Assembly: GCF_017353415.1 (NCBI RefSeq)
Contig: NZ_JAFMPX010000006.1
Location: 1 to 64,000 of the forward strand
DNA length: 64,000 nt
Direction of reading: 5' to 3'
Source: Arthrobacter sp. E3
GTDB lineage: Bacteria; Actinomycetota; Actinomycetes; Actinomycetales; Micrococcaceae
The notes beneath the pieces were generated by a model that was not told the DNA's origin, did no database searches, and was given only the letters and a program-made list of their open reading frames with translations. Position 1 is the stretch's first letter. Each line of letters starts with the position of its first letter. Below, one piece after another: positions 35,885-44,951 of this stretch. A program made the translations under genes and the position numbers.

Positions 35885-37246
35885 ATGGAATGGATATTGT
35901 TGGCGGCAGGCCTGCTGCTCATCCTTGGCACAGGGTTTTTTGTTGCCGTCGAATTCTCCCTCATAGCCTTGGACCAGACGGCCGTGCAACGCGCCGTCAA
36001 CGAAGGTGACAAGGCGGCAGTGCCGCTGCTGCATTGCCTCAAAAGCCTCTCCACACAGCTTTCCAGCTGCCAGTTGGGTATTACACTGACCACGCTCCTG
36101 ACAGGTTTTTTGATGGAGCCCTCGCTTGGCGCACTGTTGGCCGGACCGTTGGGGGCGCTGGGGGTTCCCGAGCCCGCCATAGCCGGTGTTGCCTTGGCCG
36201 CCGCCATGGTTGTGGCCACGCTGCTGTCCATGTTGATTGGCGAACTTGTGCCGAAGAACATGGCCATCGCCAAGTCCTTTGAAATTGGCAAGGCAGTGGC
36301 CAGGCCGCACTTGGTGTTCACCATGATCTTCAAGCCGGCCATCGTTGTTCTCAACGGATTTTCCAACAAGGTCCTGCACCTCTTCGGCATGGAAGCCAAG
36401 GAAGAAATCTCGGGTGCGCGTTCGCCAGCGGAACTGGCCTCCCTTGTCCGCCGTTCCGCCGTCATGGGCACCCTCGATAAAACAACGGCAACCTTTGTGG
36501 CCCGCACCCTGAGCTTTTCCGAGCAGACTGCCGCAGACGTCATGACCCCGCGCATGCGGGTGGAGACGATCGAAAGCACCAAGTCCGTCACGGAGATTGT
36601 CGACGTGGCCCGGCGCACCGGCTATTCACGTTTCCCCGTCATTGGCGAATCCGCTGACCAGATCCTCGGCGTCGTCCACTTGAAGAAAGCTGTCTCCATC
36701 CCGTTCCACAAGCGCCCCGACATTGAAGTGGGCGCCATCATGACAGATGTCCTGCGTGTGCCTGAAACCCTCCACCTGGACGCCCTGATCCTTGAACTGC
36801 GTGAAGGCAACCTGCAAATGGCCGTCGTCCAGGATGAATACGGCGGCACAGCGGGAGTGACGACCCTTGAAGACCTGGTGGAGGAAATCGTGGGCGAAGT
36901 CTCCGACGAGCATGACAGGGCCAAGCCCGGCATCCTGCTCAACGCCGACGGTACCTGGTTCCTGCCCGGCCTGATGCGCCCCGACGAAGTCTCCGAACGC
37001 ATCGGCCAGCTCAATGTGCCCGACGAGGCCGGCTACGAAACCGTGGGCGGCTTCATGATGGCCGAGCTGGGCCGGATCGCCGTTGTGGGCGACACCGTTG
37101 CCGTTGAAGGCGGCTTGTTGGTGGTGGACAGGGTGGAACGACGCCGGATCGACCGGATCCGCTTCATTCCGGCGCCTTCCGCTGACGGCACGCAGGAAGA
37201 CGGCAGACAAACTGACGGCACGACTCAGACAGGTGGTTCGCTGTGA
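35885..37246 (+). CDS. CNNM/CorC-type (hemolysin C family) membrane protein, first of pair
   Basis: A 453-residue protein: an N-terminal DUF21/CNNM membrane domain of four helices (about residues 1-190, with FFVAVEFSLIALD and GELVPKNMAIAKS), two CBS domains (about 215-335, starting at DVMTPRMRVETI) and a CorC_HlyC domain (about 355-435, NADGTWFLPGLMRPDEV). CNNM/CorC proteins are implicated in Mg or Co efflux and tolerance; the hemolysin name is historical. It overlaps the next, paralogous gene by 4 bases (GTGA), so the two may form a heteromer. Confidence 0.92.
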   Translation: MEWILLAAGLLLILGTGFFVAVEFSLIALDQTAVQRAVNEGDKAAVPLLHCLKSLSTQLSSCQLGITLTTLLTGFLMEPSLGALLAGPLGALGVPEPAIAGVALAAAMVVATLLSMLIGELVPKNMAIAKSFEIGKAVARPHLVFTMIFKPAIVVLNGFSNKVLHLFGMEAKEEISGARSPAELASLVRRSAVMGTLDKTTATFVARTLSFSEQTAADVMTPRMRVETIESTKSVTEIVDVARRTGYSRFPVIGESADQILGVVHLKKAVSIPFHKRPDIEVGAIMTDVLRVPETLHLDALILELREGNLQMAVVQDEYGGTAGVTTLEDLVEEIVGEVSDEHDRAKPGILLNADGTWFLPGLMRPDEVSERIGQLNVPDEAGYETVGGFMMAELGRIAVVGDTVAVEGGLLVVDRVERRRIDRIRFIPAPSADGTQEDGRQTDGTTQTGGSL

Positions 37247-38301
37247 GCCCGTGGGCAGGACTTGCCTGGCTGGTGGTGCTGTTGCTCGGCAACGCCTTCT
37301 TCGTGGCGGCTGAATTTGCCGTGATGACGGCCCGGCGCAGCCAGATTGAGCCGTTGGCCGATGCCGGCTCCAAACGGGCCAAGATCACCCTCGGCGCCAT
37401 GGAAAACGTTTCACTGATGCTGGCCTGCTCCCAGCTGGGCATCACCGTGTGTTCGTTGTTGATCCTGAACGTCTCCGAACCTGCCATCCACCACCTGCTG
37501 GTCCAGCCGCTTCATGCGATCGGCGTGCAGGACAACGTCGGTGCTCCCGTGGCTTTTGTGCTGACGCTTGCGCTCGTGACGTTCCTGCACGTGACCTTTG
37601 GCGAGATGGTGCCCAAGAACATGAGCGTGTCCGCTGCGGACAAGGCGGCACTGCTGCTGGCTCCTCCGCTGGTGCTCATTGGCAAGGTGGTGCGCCCCGT
37701 TATTGTGGCGTTGAACTGGACGGCAAACCACGTGGTGCGGCTGTTTGGCATTGTGCCCACCGACGAAGTCTCCTCCAGCTTCACCCTGCAGGAAGTACAG
37801 TCGATCGTGGAGGAATCCACGCGCAGCGGAACGGTTGACGACCAGACAGGGCTGATTACCGGTGCGCTGGAGTTTTCCTCCCAGACAGCACAGGGCGTGA
37901 TGGTGCCATTGGAGGCGCTGGTCACCCTTCCTGCCGACGCCACCCCCGTCGACTTCGAGCATATGGTGGGCAAGACGGGCTTCTCACGGTTTATTTTCGC
38001 CGATGCGGAAGGGTTCCTGCTGGGCTATCTGCACCTGAAGGATGTACTGCGCATTCCGCTTGAGCGTTATCAAACGCCCATCGGGGAAGGCCGCGTGCGC
38101 TCCATGGTGAACCTGCAGGCAGGGGAGGAGATTGAGGACGTGCTGGCGATCATGCAACGTACCGGATCCCACATGGCCCGTGTGATTGACGACGCCGGCC
38201 AGACCATGGGCGTCTTGTTCCTCGAGGATGTGATTGAGCAGCTCGTGGGTGAAATTCGCGACGCCACGCAAACGCAGATTCAGGACCGTCGCAGGGCTTG
38301 A
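37243..38301 (+). CDS. CNNM/CorC-type membrane protein, second of pair
   Basis: A 352-residue paralogue of the preceding protein with the same CNNM membrane domain (NAFFVAAEFAVMTARRSQIE, GEMVPKNMSVSAAD) and a CBS pair (about residues 205-340) but no C-terminal CorC_HlyC domain. Tandem long and short CNNM genes are common in actinobacteria. Likely divalent-metal transport or tolerance. It ends 38 bases before a zinc-uptake promoter region. Confidence 0.9.
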   Translation: MSPWAGLAWLVVLLLGNAFFVAAEFAVMTARRSQIEPLADAGSKRAKITLGAMENVSLMLACSQLGITVCSLLILNVSEPAIHHLLVQPLHAIGVQDNVGAPVAFVLTLALVTFLHVTFGEMVPKNMSVSAADKAALLLAPPLVLIGKVVRPVIVALNWTANHVVRLFGIVPTDEVSSSFTLQEVQSIVEESTRSGTVDDQTGLITGALEFSSQTAQGVMVPLEALVTLPADATPVDFEHMVGKTGFSRFIFADAEGFLLGYLHLKDVLRIPLERYQTPIGEGRVRSMVNLQAGEEIEDVLAIMQRTGSHMARVIDDAGQTMGVLFLEDVIEQLVGEIRDATQTQIQDRRRA

Positions 38302-38339
38302 TGCGAATGATTCCCAATATGGGCTATGCTGGTTCTTAT

Positions 38340-38360
38340 TGGTAACAATTCTCATTAGCA
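38340..38360 (+). promoter_or_regulatory. candidate Zur box upstream of the zinc ABC operon
   Basis: TGGTAACAATTCTCATTAGC followed by A is an imperfect 21-bp palindrome (TGxTAA...TTAxCA), AT-rich against a GC-rich background, 17 bases before the transporter start. It follows a TATGCT box at 38324-38329. The form suits a Fur/Zur site and a Fur-family gene lies 4 kb downstream. Confidence 0.6.
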
Positions 38361-38377
38361 CGATTTCAAGGAGTTGC

Positions 38378-39319
38378 ATGTTTCATCCCCGCCGCACCAT
38401 TCTCCTCATGGGAGCAGCTCTCGCCGCATCATTGGCGCTGGCAGCCTGTGGCGGCGGCGGGGATGCTCCGGCCGCGTCCACGGGAGGGACCATCCCGGTG
38501 GTGGCTTCCACGAACGTGTATGGCGATATTGCCAAGGCCATTGGCGGCAGCCACGTCACCGTGCATTCCATCGTTTCCAAGGCAGGGGCGGATCCCCACG
38601 GCTACGAGGCCAACGCCCAGGACAAGCTGGCCGTCTCCAAAGCCCAGATCGGGATTGAAAACGGCGGCGGCTACGACGACTTTTTCACGCAGCTGGCCAA
38701 GGGCCAGCTTGACCCGGCACAGGTGGTAAACGTCAGTGCGCTTTCCGGCCTTGATACGGGCGCGGACTTCAATGAGCACCTGTGGTACTCCTTGCCCACC
38801 ATGGCCAAGCTGGCGGATGACCTGGCCGGCCGCTTCAGTGCCGCAGCACCCGCCGAAGCCGCAAGCTTTGCAACGCAGGCCGCCGCTTTCAAGGAAAAGC
38901 TGAAGCAACTTGATGAGAGGCTGCAACTTCTCAAGGGCGTCCACGGCGGCTCGGCCGTTGCCATCACTGAACCCGTCCCGCTGTACCTGCTGGAGCAGGC
39001 AGGGCTGGTCAATAGGACCCCGCCGAAGTTCACCGAGGCCGTGGAAAATGGCAGCGACGTCCCGGCGGCCGTGATGACGGAGACGCTCACGCTCATGAAA
39101 TCCGGAACCCTTGTCTTGTTGGCCAACAACGAACAGACCGAAAGCCCGCAAACCATAGAGGTCAAGCAGGCCGCGAAGGCAGCAGGGATTCCCGTCGTCG
39201 ACTTCTCTGAAACCCTCCCCGCAGGCACCTCCTACCTGGACTGGATGGGCGCCAACGTCACCGCGCTGGAACAGGCACTGGGATCCCCGGCCACCAGCAC
39301 CGCCGGGAACGCCAGGTGA
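38378..39319 (+). CDS. zinc/manganese ABC transporter substrate-binding lipoprotein
   Basis: A 313-residue ZnuA/TroA-type binding protein. The signal peptide ends in lipobox LAAC (Cys24), so it is a lipoprotein outside the membrane. Metal ligands appear as DPHGYEANAQD (His), ENGGGYDDFF, NEHLWYSLP (His) and DFSETLPAGTSYLDWM (Asp/Glu). The usual long His-rich loop is absent. AAGGAG lies 5 bases before ATG 38378; a longer frame from 38234 overlaps the CNNM gene and is rejected. It is first gene of a three-gene operon with overlapping ends. Confidence 0.93.
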   Translation: MFHPRRTILLMGAALAASLALAACGGGGDAPAASTGGTIPVVASTNVYGDIAKAIGGSHVTVHSIVSKAGADPHGYEANAQDKLAVSKAQIGIENGGGYDDFFTQLAKGQLDPAQVVNVSALSGLDTGADFNEHLWYSLPTMAKLADDLAGRFSAAAPAEAASFATQAAAFKEKLKQLDERLQLLKGVHGGSAVAITEPVPLYLLEQAGLVNRTPPKFTEAVENGSDVPAAVMTETLTLMKSGTLVLLANNEQTESPQTIEVKQAAKAAGIPVVDFSETLPAGTSYLDWMGANVTALEQALGSPATSTAGNAR

Positions 39320-40155
39320 GTTCCCCAGCCGCCATTAGTCTCAAGCGGGCCACGCTCAGCTATGGGTCGCGGACACTCTGGCAGGACCTCAACCTTGAAA
39401 TCCGGCCCGGTGAGTTCCTGGCCGTGTTGGGGGCCAATGGCAGTGGAAAAACCAGTTTTCTGAAGATCCTGCTCGGCCTGTCGCAGCTGAGCTCCGGCAC
39501 CCTGAGCGTCGACGGCGGACCCGCCAAACGCGGCAATCGCGCCATTGGCTACGTTCCCCAGCAAAAGAACTTTGCCCCCGACACGGCTTTGCGCGCCCGT
39601 GACTTGGTGGGCCTGGGCGTCGACGGGAACAAATGGGGTGTGCGCCTCCGTGGCAGGGAATACCGCCAGCGCGTGGACGAGCTTCTGGAGCAGGTTGGCG
39701 CCACGAGCTATGGGCGCATCCCCGTCGGCATGCTCTCCGGCGGTGAACAGCAAAGATTGCGGATTGCCCAAGCCATCGCCGCCAAACCAAAAGTGCTGCT
39801 GTGCGATGAGCCGCTGCTTTCCCTTGACTTGTTCCACCAGCGGGCGGTGAGCGCGTTGGTGGGTCATCAAGCGAAGGCCAACGGGACCGCCGTCGTATTT
39901 GTCACGCATGAAATCAATCCGATTCTGGAACACGTGGACCGGGTGCTGTACCTGGCAGGCGGTCGGTTCACACTGGGCACGCCGGAGGAGGTCATGCGCA
40001 CCGACGTGCTGTCCAAGCTGTACGGGACTCATGTCGAGGTGCTGAACATGGACGGCAGGCTGGTGGTGGTGGGGCGCCCCGACTCGGTGGTGGACGGGCA
40101 CGGCCCGCACACCGGTGCCGCCGGGGACACCGCCGGCATGGTGGTGGTCTCGTGA
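39316..40155 (+). CDS. metal ABC transporter ATP-binding protein
   Basis: A 279-residue ABC ATPase: Walker A GANGSGKTS (about residues 39-47), signature MLSGGEQQRLRIAQA (about 140-154), Walker B VLLCDEP (about 160-166) and the H-loop FVTHEI. The closest pattern is the ZnuC/MntB type (VPQQKNFAPD). GTG start overlaps the substrate-protein stop by 4 bases and its own stop overlaps the permease start, so the three are translated together. The last 30 residues are Gly/His-rich. Confidence 0.94.
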   Translation: MSSPAAISLKRATLSYGSRTLWQDLNLEIRPGEFLAVLGANGSGKTSFLKILLGLSQLSSGTLSVDGGPAKRGNRAIGYVPQQKNFAPDTALRARDLVGLGVDGNKWGVRLRGREYRQRVDELLEQVGATSYGRIPVGMLSGGEQQRLRIAQAIAAKPKVLLCDEPLLSLDLFHQRAVSALVGHQAKANGTAVVFVTHEINPILEHVDRVLYLAGGRFTLGTPEEVMRTDVLSKLYGTHVEVLNMDGRLVVVGRPDSVVDGHGPHTGAAGDTAGMVVVS

Positions 40156-41027
40156 GCTGGGCGGACTTTTCCGATGCGGTGCTGAACTTCACCAACTACG
40201 GGGAACTGCTGCCGCTGTTTACCGACACCTTGCTGGCCGGGGCAATCCTGGGCGTGGTGGGCGGGCTGATAGGCACGTTCGTCATGATGCGCGACCTGGC
40301 CTTCGCCGTCCACGGCATTGCCGAGTTGTCCTTTGCCGGGGCAGCCTTCGCACTGTTGGTGGGTGCCGACGTAATCATGGGCTCGCTGGTTGGCTCCATC
40401 CTGGCGGCACTGCTGCTGGGGGTCATGGGCGTGCGGGCGCGGGAGCGGAACTCCGTCATCGGCGTCATCATGCCGTTTGGGCTAGGTTTGGGCATCTTGT
40501 TTTTGTCGCTGTACCAAGGCCGTTCAGCCAACAAGTTCGGACTGCTGACGGGCCAGATCGTCTCGGTGGATTCCACTCAGCTTTCCGCGCTGGCCGGCAC
40601 GGCGCTGGTGGTTGTCGTGGGGCTTGTGCTGATTTGGCGGCCGCTGACGTTTGCCAGTGCGGATCCTGACATCGCCACGGCGCGCGGGGTGCCCGTGCGG
40701 ACGCTGTCACTGGCCTTCATGTTCCTGCTCGGCATCGCAGTTGCGCTGTCCATTCAGGTGGTAGGGGCACTGCTGGTGTTGGCGCTGCTGATCACCCCGG
40801 CTGCGGCGGCCCTGCAGATCACAGCCACCCCACGCATGGTGGTGCTGCTCAGCGTGGCATTTGCCATGATCTCCACCGTCGGCGGGATCATGCTGGCGCT
40901 GGGCGGCAGCATCCCGATCAGCCCCTATGTCACCACGTTGTCCTTTGCCATCTACGTGGTGTGCCGCCTCGGTGGGGCCTGGCGCCGTCGCCGAGGCTGG
41001 TCCGCCCGCCCTGCTGCCGTCGTGTAG
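40152..41027 (+). CDS. metal ABC transporter permease (ZnuB type)
   Basis: A 291-residue permease with about eight helices of the ABC-3 (ZnuB/MntB) family, including DLAFAVHGIAELSFAGAA after helix 1 and ALLVLALLITPAAAALQIT near helix 6. It forms the channel of the zinc importer with the two upstream proteins. GTG start coupled to the ATPase stop. The C-terminus is a basic tail. Confidence 0.94.
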   Translation: MSWADFSDAVLNFTNYGELLPLFTDTLLAGAILGVVGGLIGTFVMMRDLAFAVHGIAELSFAGAAFALLVGADVIMGSLVGSILAALLLGVMGVRARERNSVIGVIMPFGLGLGILFLSLYQGRSANKFGLLTGQIVSVDSTQLSALAGTALVVVVGLVLIWRPLTFASADPDIATARGVPVRTLSLAFMFLLGIAVALSIQVVGALLVLALLITPAAAALQITATPRMVVLLSVAFAMISTVGGIMLALGGSIPISPYVTTLSFAIYVVCRLGGAWRRRRGWSARPAAVV

Positions 41028-41101
41028 ACAGCAACCGTGTAGACGGCATGTGTGTGAGCATGCCCTCACCACTGGCGGACCTGGTGGTCTAGCGTGGGGG
41101 C

Positions 41102-42535
41102 ATGGACTTGTTGGGTGCGGGCGGGTTGAGCGTCGGCTGGTTTGCTGCCGAGGGGGGCTTCGCCGCCCGCTTTGTGCTCCAACACGGCATTGCGGCCGTT
41201 TTTGTGGTGGCGTTCGTGTCGAGTGCACTGCAATTCCCGGCCCTGTTGGGGGAGCGCGGCCTGCTGCCGGTGCCCCTTTACGTAAAGCGAGTTTCCAAAC
41301 TTCCGGGCCCCAGCTTGTTTCGCCGCCACTATTCGGATGCCCTGCTGCGGGTTGTCGCGTGGGGCGGCGCGGGAATTGGCGTGACCGTAGTGCTCGGCCT
41401 GCCGCAGCGCGGACCGCCGTGGCTGCCCATGCTCGCGTTCCTTGCCATGTGGCTGCTGTACATGTCGATCGTGAATGTGGGGCAGGTGTTTTACGGCTTC
41501 GGCTGGGAGATCCTACTCCTTGAGGCGGGCTTTTTGGCTGCCTTCCTCGGCTCAAACCAAACCATGACGCCGGTCATCACCCTCTGGCTGTTCCGCTGGC
41601 TGGTGTTCCGGCTGGAGTTTGGCGCCGGCATGATCAAGATGCGCGGAGACACAGCCTGGCGCGACCTCACCGCCTTGTACTACCACCACGAAACCCAGCC
41701 CATGCCCAACCCACTCAGCTGGTGGTTCCACCACCTGCCCAAACCGTTGCACAAGGTGGAGGTGGTGGGCAACCACTTTGCCCAACTGGTGGTGCCCTTC
41801 CTACTCTTTGCCCCGCAGCCAGTTGCCAGCTGGGCTGCGCTGGTTGTTGTTACCACCCAACTGTGGCTGGTGCTTTCTGGCAACTTTGCCTGGCTGAACC
41901 TGCTCACCCTCGTACTTGCGTGCTCGGCCGTCGGGGACTCGGTACTGGCGGTGGTGCCTGGCAGGTTGCCGGCCGGCACACCGGGCAGCGCTGGCAGCCC
42001 GCTCTGGTTCATGCTGGTGGTCCTCGCTTTAGGCGCGCTGATGGTGGTGCTCAGCTGGCGGCCGCTGCGGAACCTGTTCTCCCGTCGTCAAGCCATGAAC
42101 GCCAGCTTCAACCGCTGGCGGCTGGGCAATGCCTATGGTGCGTTTGGCAGCATCACCCGCGACCGTTTCGAGGTGGTGGTGGAAGGCTGGGACGGGCAGC
42201 AGTGGCTTGAATACGGCTTTCGGGGCAAGCCCGGAGATCCTTCCCGCATGCCGCGGCAATGGGCGCCCTACCACCTGCGCCTCGACTGGATGATGTGGTT
42301 CCTTGCCTTGGGCCAGCCTGGCATGAACTGGTTTGTGCCGTTCCTACAGCAATTGCTGGCCGCGGACCCGGCAACGCTGAAGCTGCTGCGCCATGACCCC
42401 TTTGCCGGTCAGACACCGCAGCAGGTCAGGGCGCAGGTCTATGCCTACCGCTTCACATCGTGGCGTGAATGGCGACGAACGGGCAACTGGTGGGTGCGCG
42501 AGCCTATGGGGCTGCTGGTGCCGCCGCTTGGGTGA
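41102..42535 (+). CDS. lipase maturation factor family membrane protein
   Basis: A 477-residue polytopic protein resembling vertebrate LMF1/LMF2 and their bacterial relatives: FRWLVFRLEFGAGMIKMRGD (about residues 164-183), WRDLTALYYHHETQPMPNP (about 185-203) and a C-terminal soluble part with FRGKPGDPSRMPRQWAPYH and LDWMMWF. The bacterial function is unknown. Six to eight helices are predicted. Its 3' end overlaps the convergent zur gene by 32 bases, and ATG 41102 follows the permease gene by 74 bases. Confidence 0.88.
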   Translation: MDLLGAGGLSVGWFAAEGGFAARFVLQHGIAAVFVVAFVSSALQFPALLGERGLLPVPLYVKRVSKLPGPSLFRRHYSDALLRVVAWGGAGIGVTVVLGLPQRGPPWLPMLAFLAMWLLYMSIVNVGQVFYGFGWEILLLEAGFLAAFLGSNQTMTPVITLWLFRWLVFRLEFGAGMIKMRGDTAWRDLTALYYHHETQPMPNPLSWWFHHLPKPLHKVEVVGNHFAQLVVPFLLFAPQPVASWAALVVVTTQLWLVLSGNFAWLNLLTLVLACSAVGDSVLAVVPGRLPAGTPGSAGSPLWFMLVVLALGALMVVLSWRPLRNLFSRRQAMNASFNRWRLGNAYGAFGSITRDRFEVVVEGWDGQQWLEYGFRGKPGDPSRMPRQWAPYHLRLDWMMWFLALGQPGMNWFVPFLQQLLAADPATLKLLRHDPFAGQTPQQVRAQVYAYRFTSWREWRRTGNWWVREPMGLLVPPLG

Positions 42536-42944
42536 CACAGGTAGCGGAGCACTCCGGACACAGTCCGTAAATTTCCACGGTGTGCTGCACCTGGGTGAAA
42601 CCATGGGCTTTGGCCATGGATGCGGCCCAGCTCTCCACTTCGGGGGCTTCGAATTCCACCGTTTTCCCGCATACGCGGCACAACAGATGGTGGTGGTGGC
42701 TGGTGGCCGAACAGCGGCGGTACACGGCCTCACCCTCGCTGTTGCGCAGGGTGTCGAGCTCGCCGTCGTCGGCCATGGAGGCCAGAATCCGGTACGTGGT
42801 GGCCAGGGATACCGGCGTTCCCTGTTCGTGCAGCAGCCGGTGGAGTTCCTGGGTGCTGACAAAGTCGTCCAAGGTGTCCAACGCAGCGCTGATGGCTGTG
42901 CGCTGCTTGGTGACGCGCTGCTCCTTCACCGGTGCACCCGACAT
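42504..42944 (-). CDS. Fur family transcriptional repressor, probable Zur
   Basis: A 146-residue Fur-family protein. Winged HTH: FVSTQELHRLLHEQGTPVSLATTYRILASMADDGELDTL. The metal-binding region contains HHHHLLCRVCGK and a second CPECSATC cysteine pair that forms the structural zinc site, plus Glu/His sensory ligands. Proximity to the zinc ABC operon and its Zur-like box supports Zur rather than Fur. ATG 42944 gives the expected N-terminus; a TTG at 42977 lies inside the upstream palindrome. It is convergent with the LMF gene. Confidence 0.9.
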   Translation of the reverse strand: MSGAPVKEQRVTKQRTAISAALDTLDDFVSTQELHRLLHEQGTPVSLATTYRILASMADDGELDTLRNSEGEAVYRRCSATSHHHHLLCRVCGKTVEFEAPEVESWAASMAKAHGFTQVQHTVEIYGLCPECSATCVTQAAAPAAP

Positions 42945-42967
42945 TGCCGCAACCCACTTTCCTCTTG

Positions 42968-42985
42968 CTGGATCCAATTATCCAG
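42968..42985 (-). promoter_or_regulatory. palindrome at the zur promoter
   Basis: CTGGATCCAATTATCCAG is an inverted repeat (CTGGAT/ATCCAG) overlapping a GATAAT -10-like element on the minus strand, 24 bases before the zur ATG. It is a possible operator for autoregulation but does not resemble the box before the zinc operon. Confidence 0.4.
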
Positions 42986-43056
42986 CCTAGCGCACCGGCT
43001 GTTGGGAAGCTTGCGGGGCCATGGCCCGGGCGGTGCAACAGGCATATGCTGGGGCC

Positions 43057-43710
43057 ATGTTGCTGACAAAATTCACCCACGCCTGTATCCGACTCGAGCA
43101 GGACGGACGGGTCCTTGTCCTTGATCCGGGAATCTTTTCCGAATCCGCCGCCGCCCTTGAAGGTGCCGACGCCGTGCTCATCACACACGAGCATGCCGAC
43201 CACTACGACCCTGCGGCGCTCACCCAAGCCCTGGCAGATTTATCGGAACTGACCATATACGCCCCTGCATCAGTGGTCCGCGACCTGCACTCACATGCCC
43301 CAGAGCAGTCCGCCCGGGTGGTGGAGGCTGCGCCTGGCGACAGTTTTGCGGTGGCCGGTTTTGCCGTGCAGTGCTTTGGCGGCCAGCACGCGGTCATCCA
43401 CCCCACCATGGCCGCGGTGGCCAATGTGGGCTACCTGATTGACGACGTCTACCACCCGGGCGATGCGCTGATTGTTCCGCACGGGGTCAGTGTGGGAACG
43501 CTTTTGGTTCCGGTCCACGCGCCCTGGTCCAAGGTGTCCGAAGTGGTTGACTTTGTGGTCTCGGTCAGGGCCCCGCATGCCTACCAGATCCACGACGGGC
43601 TGCTGAACGAACAAGGGCTGGCTTTCACCGAATCCCACATTGAACGTATTGGCGGCCTGCACGGGGTGAAGTTCCGCCACCTGCATCCCGGGACATCGGT
43701 GGAAATCTAG
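43057..43710 (+). CDS. MBL-fold metallo-hydrolase
   Basis: A 217-residue metallo-beta-lactamase-fold protein with THEHADHYDPAAL (HxHxDH, about residues 43-55), FGGQHAVIH (about 107-115) and a terminal KFRHLHPG. The layout recalls UlaG-like or RNase-Z-type small hydrolases; the substrate is unknown. ATG 43057 is preferred to 43021 because it starts the conserved MLLTKFTHACIRLE strand. It converges with the cysteine desulfhydrase-like gene 36 bases away. Confidence 0.85.
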   Translation: MLLTKFTHACIRLEQDGRVLVLDPGIFSESAAALEGADAVLITHEHADHYDPAALTQALADLSELTIYAPASVVRDLHSHAPEQSARVVEAAPGDSFAVAGFAVQCFGGQHAVIHPTMAAVANVGYLIDDVYHPGDALIVPHGVSVGTLLVPVHAPWSKVSEVVDFVVSVRAPHAYQIHDGLLNEQGLAFTESHIERIGGLHGVKFRHLHPGTSVEI

Positions 43711-43746
43711 GATGCTTGCGGTCCCAGCGGTTTGTGGGCCTGAGAA

Positions 43747-44877
43747 TCAGCCTTGCCAGGGCCCGCCGGCAAAGAAGTTGTTGATCGCCGCCAGATGCGG
43801 GGCCGGGTCCAAGCCCCTTTCAGACAACCAGTCAGGGTTGTTGTAGCTGCCCGCGTAGCGTTCGCCGCCGTCGCACATCAACGTCACGATGCTGCCCTTT
43901 TCTCCGCGGGCCACCATCTGCGCCACCAATTGCCACACACCCCACAGGTTGGTGCCGGTGGAAGGGCCGGCGTGCATGCCGGTCAACTCCGAAAAGTGCA
44001 TCATCGCCGCCACGGAGGCGGCGTCCGGGATGACGGACATGGCGTCGATGACGCCGGGGACAAAGCTGGGCTCCACGCGCGGGCGGCCGATTCCCTCAAT
44101 GCGGGATGACGTGCCGGTGACAGTTTCGGGGTCGTGGTTCTTCCACGCCGGGTAAAACGCTGAACCTTCGGGGTCAACCACCAGCAATTGCGTGTCGTGG
44201 CCGTGGTAGCGGATGTAGCGCCCGATCGTGGCGGAGGTGCCGCCGGTGCCCGCGCCGACCACCACCCAGGACGGCTCGGGGAAGCGTTCGTGCCCCAGCT
44301 GGCTGAAGATTGATTCGGCAATGTTGTTGTTGCCGCGCCAGTCGGTGGCCCGCTCAGCATAGGTGAATTGGTCCATGTAGTGGCCATCGCACTGCGCGGC
44401 AATGTCCGCCGCCGCCGAATACACTTCATCCGCCTTGTCCACGAAATGGCAGCGACCGCCAAACTGCTCGATGAGCGCAATTTTTTCCGGGCTGGTGCTG
44501 CGGGTCATGACAGCCACAAAGTCCAAACCCAGCAAGTGTGCAAAGTAGGCCTCGGACACTGCCGTGCTGCCGGAGCTGGCCTCCACCACCGTGGTGCCTT
44601 CATTGATCCAGCCATTGACGAGGGCGAACAAGAACAATGAGCGGGCCAGCCGGTGCTTCAAGCTGCCTGTGCGGTGGCAGGACTCGTCCTTCACATACAA
44701 GTCCAACCCCCACTTCTCCGGCAGTTCTACCTTGTAGAGGTGGGTGTCGGCTGAGCGGTTGCTTTCCGCTTGGACCGTGCCAATGGCGCTGCGCGTCCAG
44801 GCCCGGGTCGCTGCCGGGTGGCGGGCTGCGGTGTCGGTGGCTGCTAGGGAAACGGGGGTTGCGGCTGCGGAGTTCAT
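43747..44877 (-). CDS. PLP-dependent cysteine synthase-family enzyme, Cds1-like L-cysteine desulfhydrase
   Basis: A 376-residue fold-type II PLP enzyme: [13 protein letters not shown] with the Schiff-base Lys (about residue 74), [15 protein letters not shown] (the cofactor-binding Asn/Ser/Gly loop, about 100-114), [15 protein letters not shown] (phosphate-binding Gly loop, about 209-223) and [13 protein letters not shown]. This pattern fits the mycobacterial Cds1 (Rv3684-type) family, which breaks cysteine to sulfide, ammonia and pyruvate, more than classical CysK. It is divergent from the rhodanese fusion gene 74 bases away, a sulfur-related partner. Confidence 0.87.
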   Translation of the reverse strand: MNSAAATPVSLAATDTAARHPAATRAWTRSAIGTVQAESNRSADTHLYKVELPEKWGLDLYVKDESCHRTGSLKHRLARSLFLFALVNGWINEGTTVVEASSGSTAVSEAYFAHLLGLDFVAVMTRSTSPEKIALIEQFGGRCHFVDKADEVYSAAADIAAQCDGHYMDQFTYAERATDWRGNNNIAESIFSQLGHERFPEPSWVVVGAGTGGTSATIGRYIRYHGHDTQLLVVDPEGSAFYPAWKNHDPETVTGTSSRIEGIGRPRVEPSFVPGVIDAMSVIPDAASVAAMMHFSELTGMHAGPSTGTNLWGVWQLVAQMVARGEKGSIVTLMCDGGERYAGSYNNPDWLSERGLDPAPHLAAINNFFAGGPWQG

Positions 44878-44951
44878 ACTGCCAAGTGTAGGCTTGCCGC
44901 GTCGGACCGCAGCAGCTGTGGCAGTGCAGGAAACTTGGATGAAGGAGTCCC

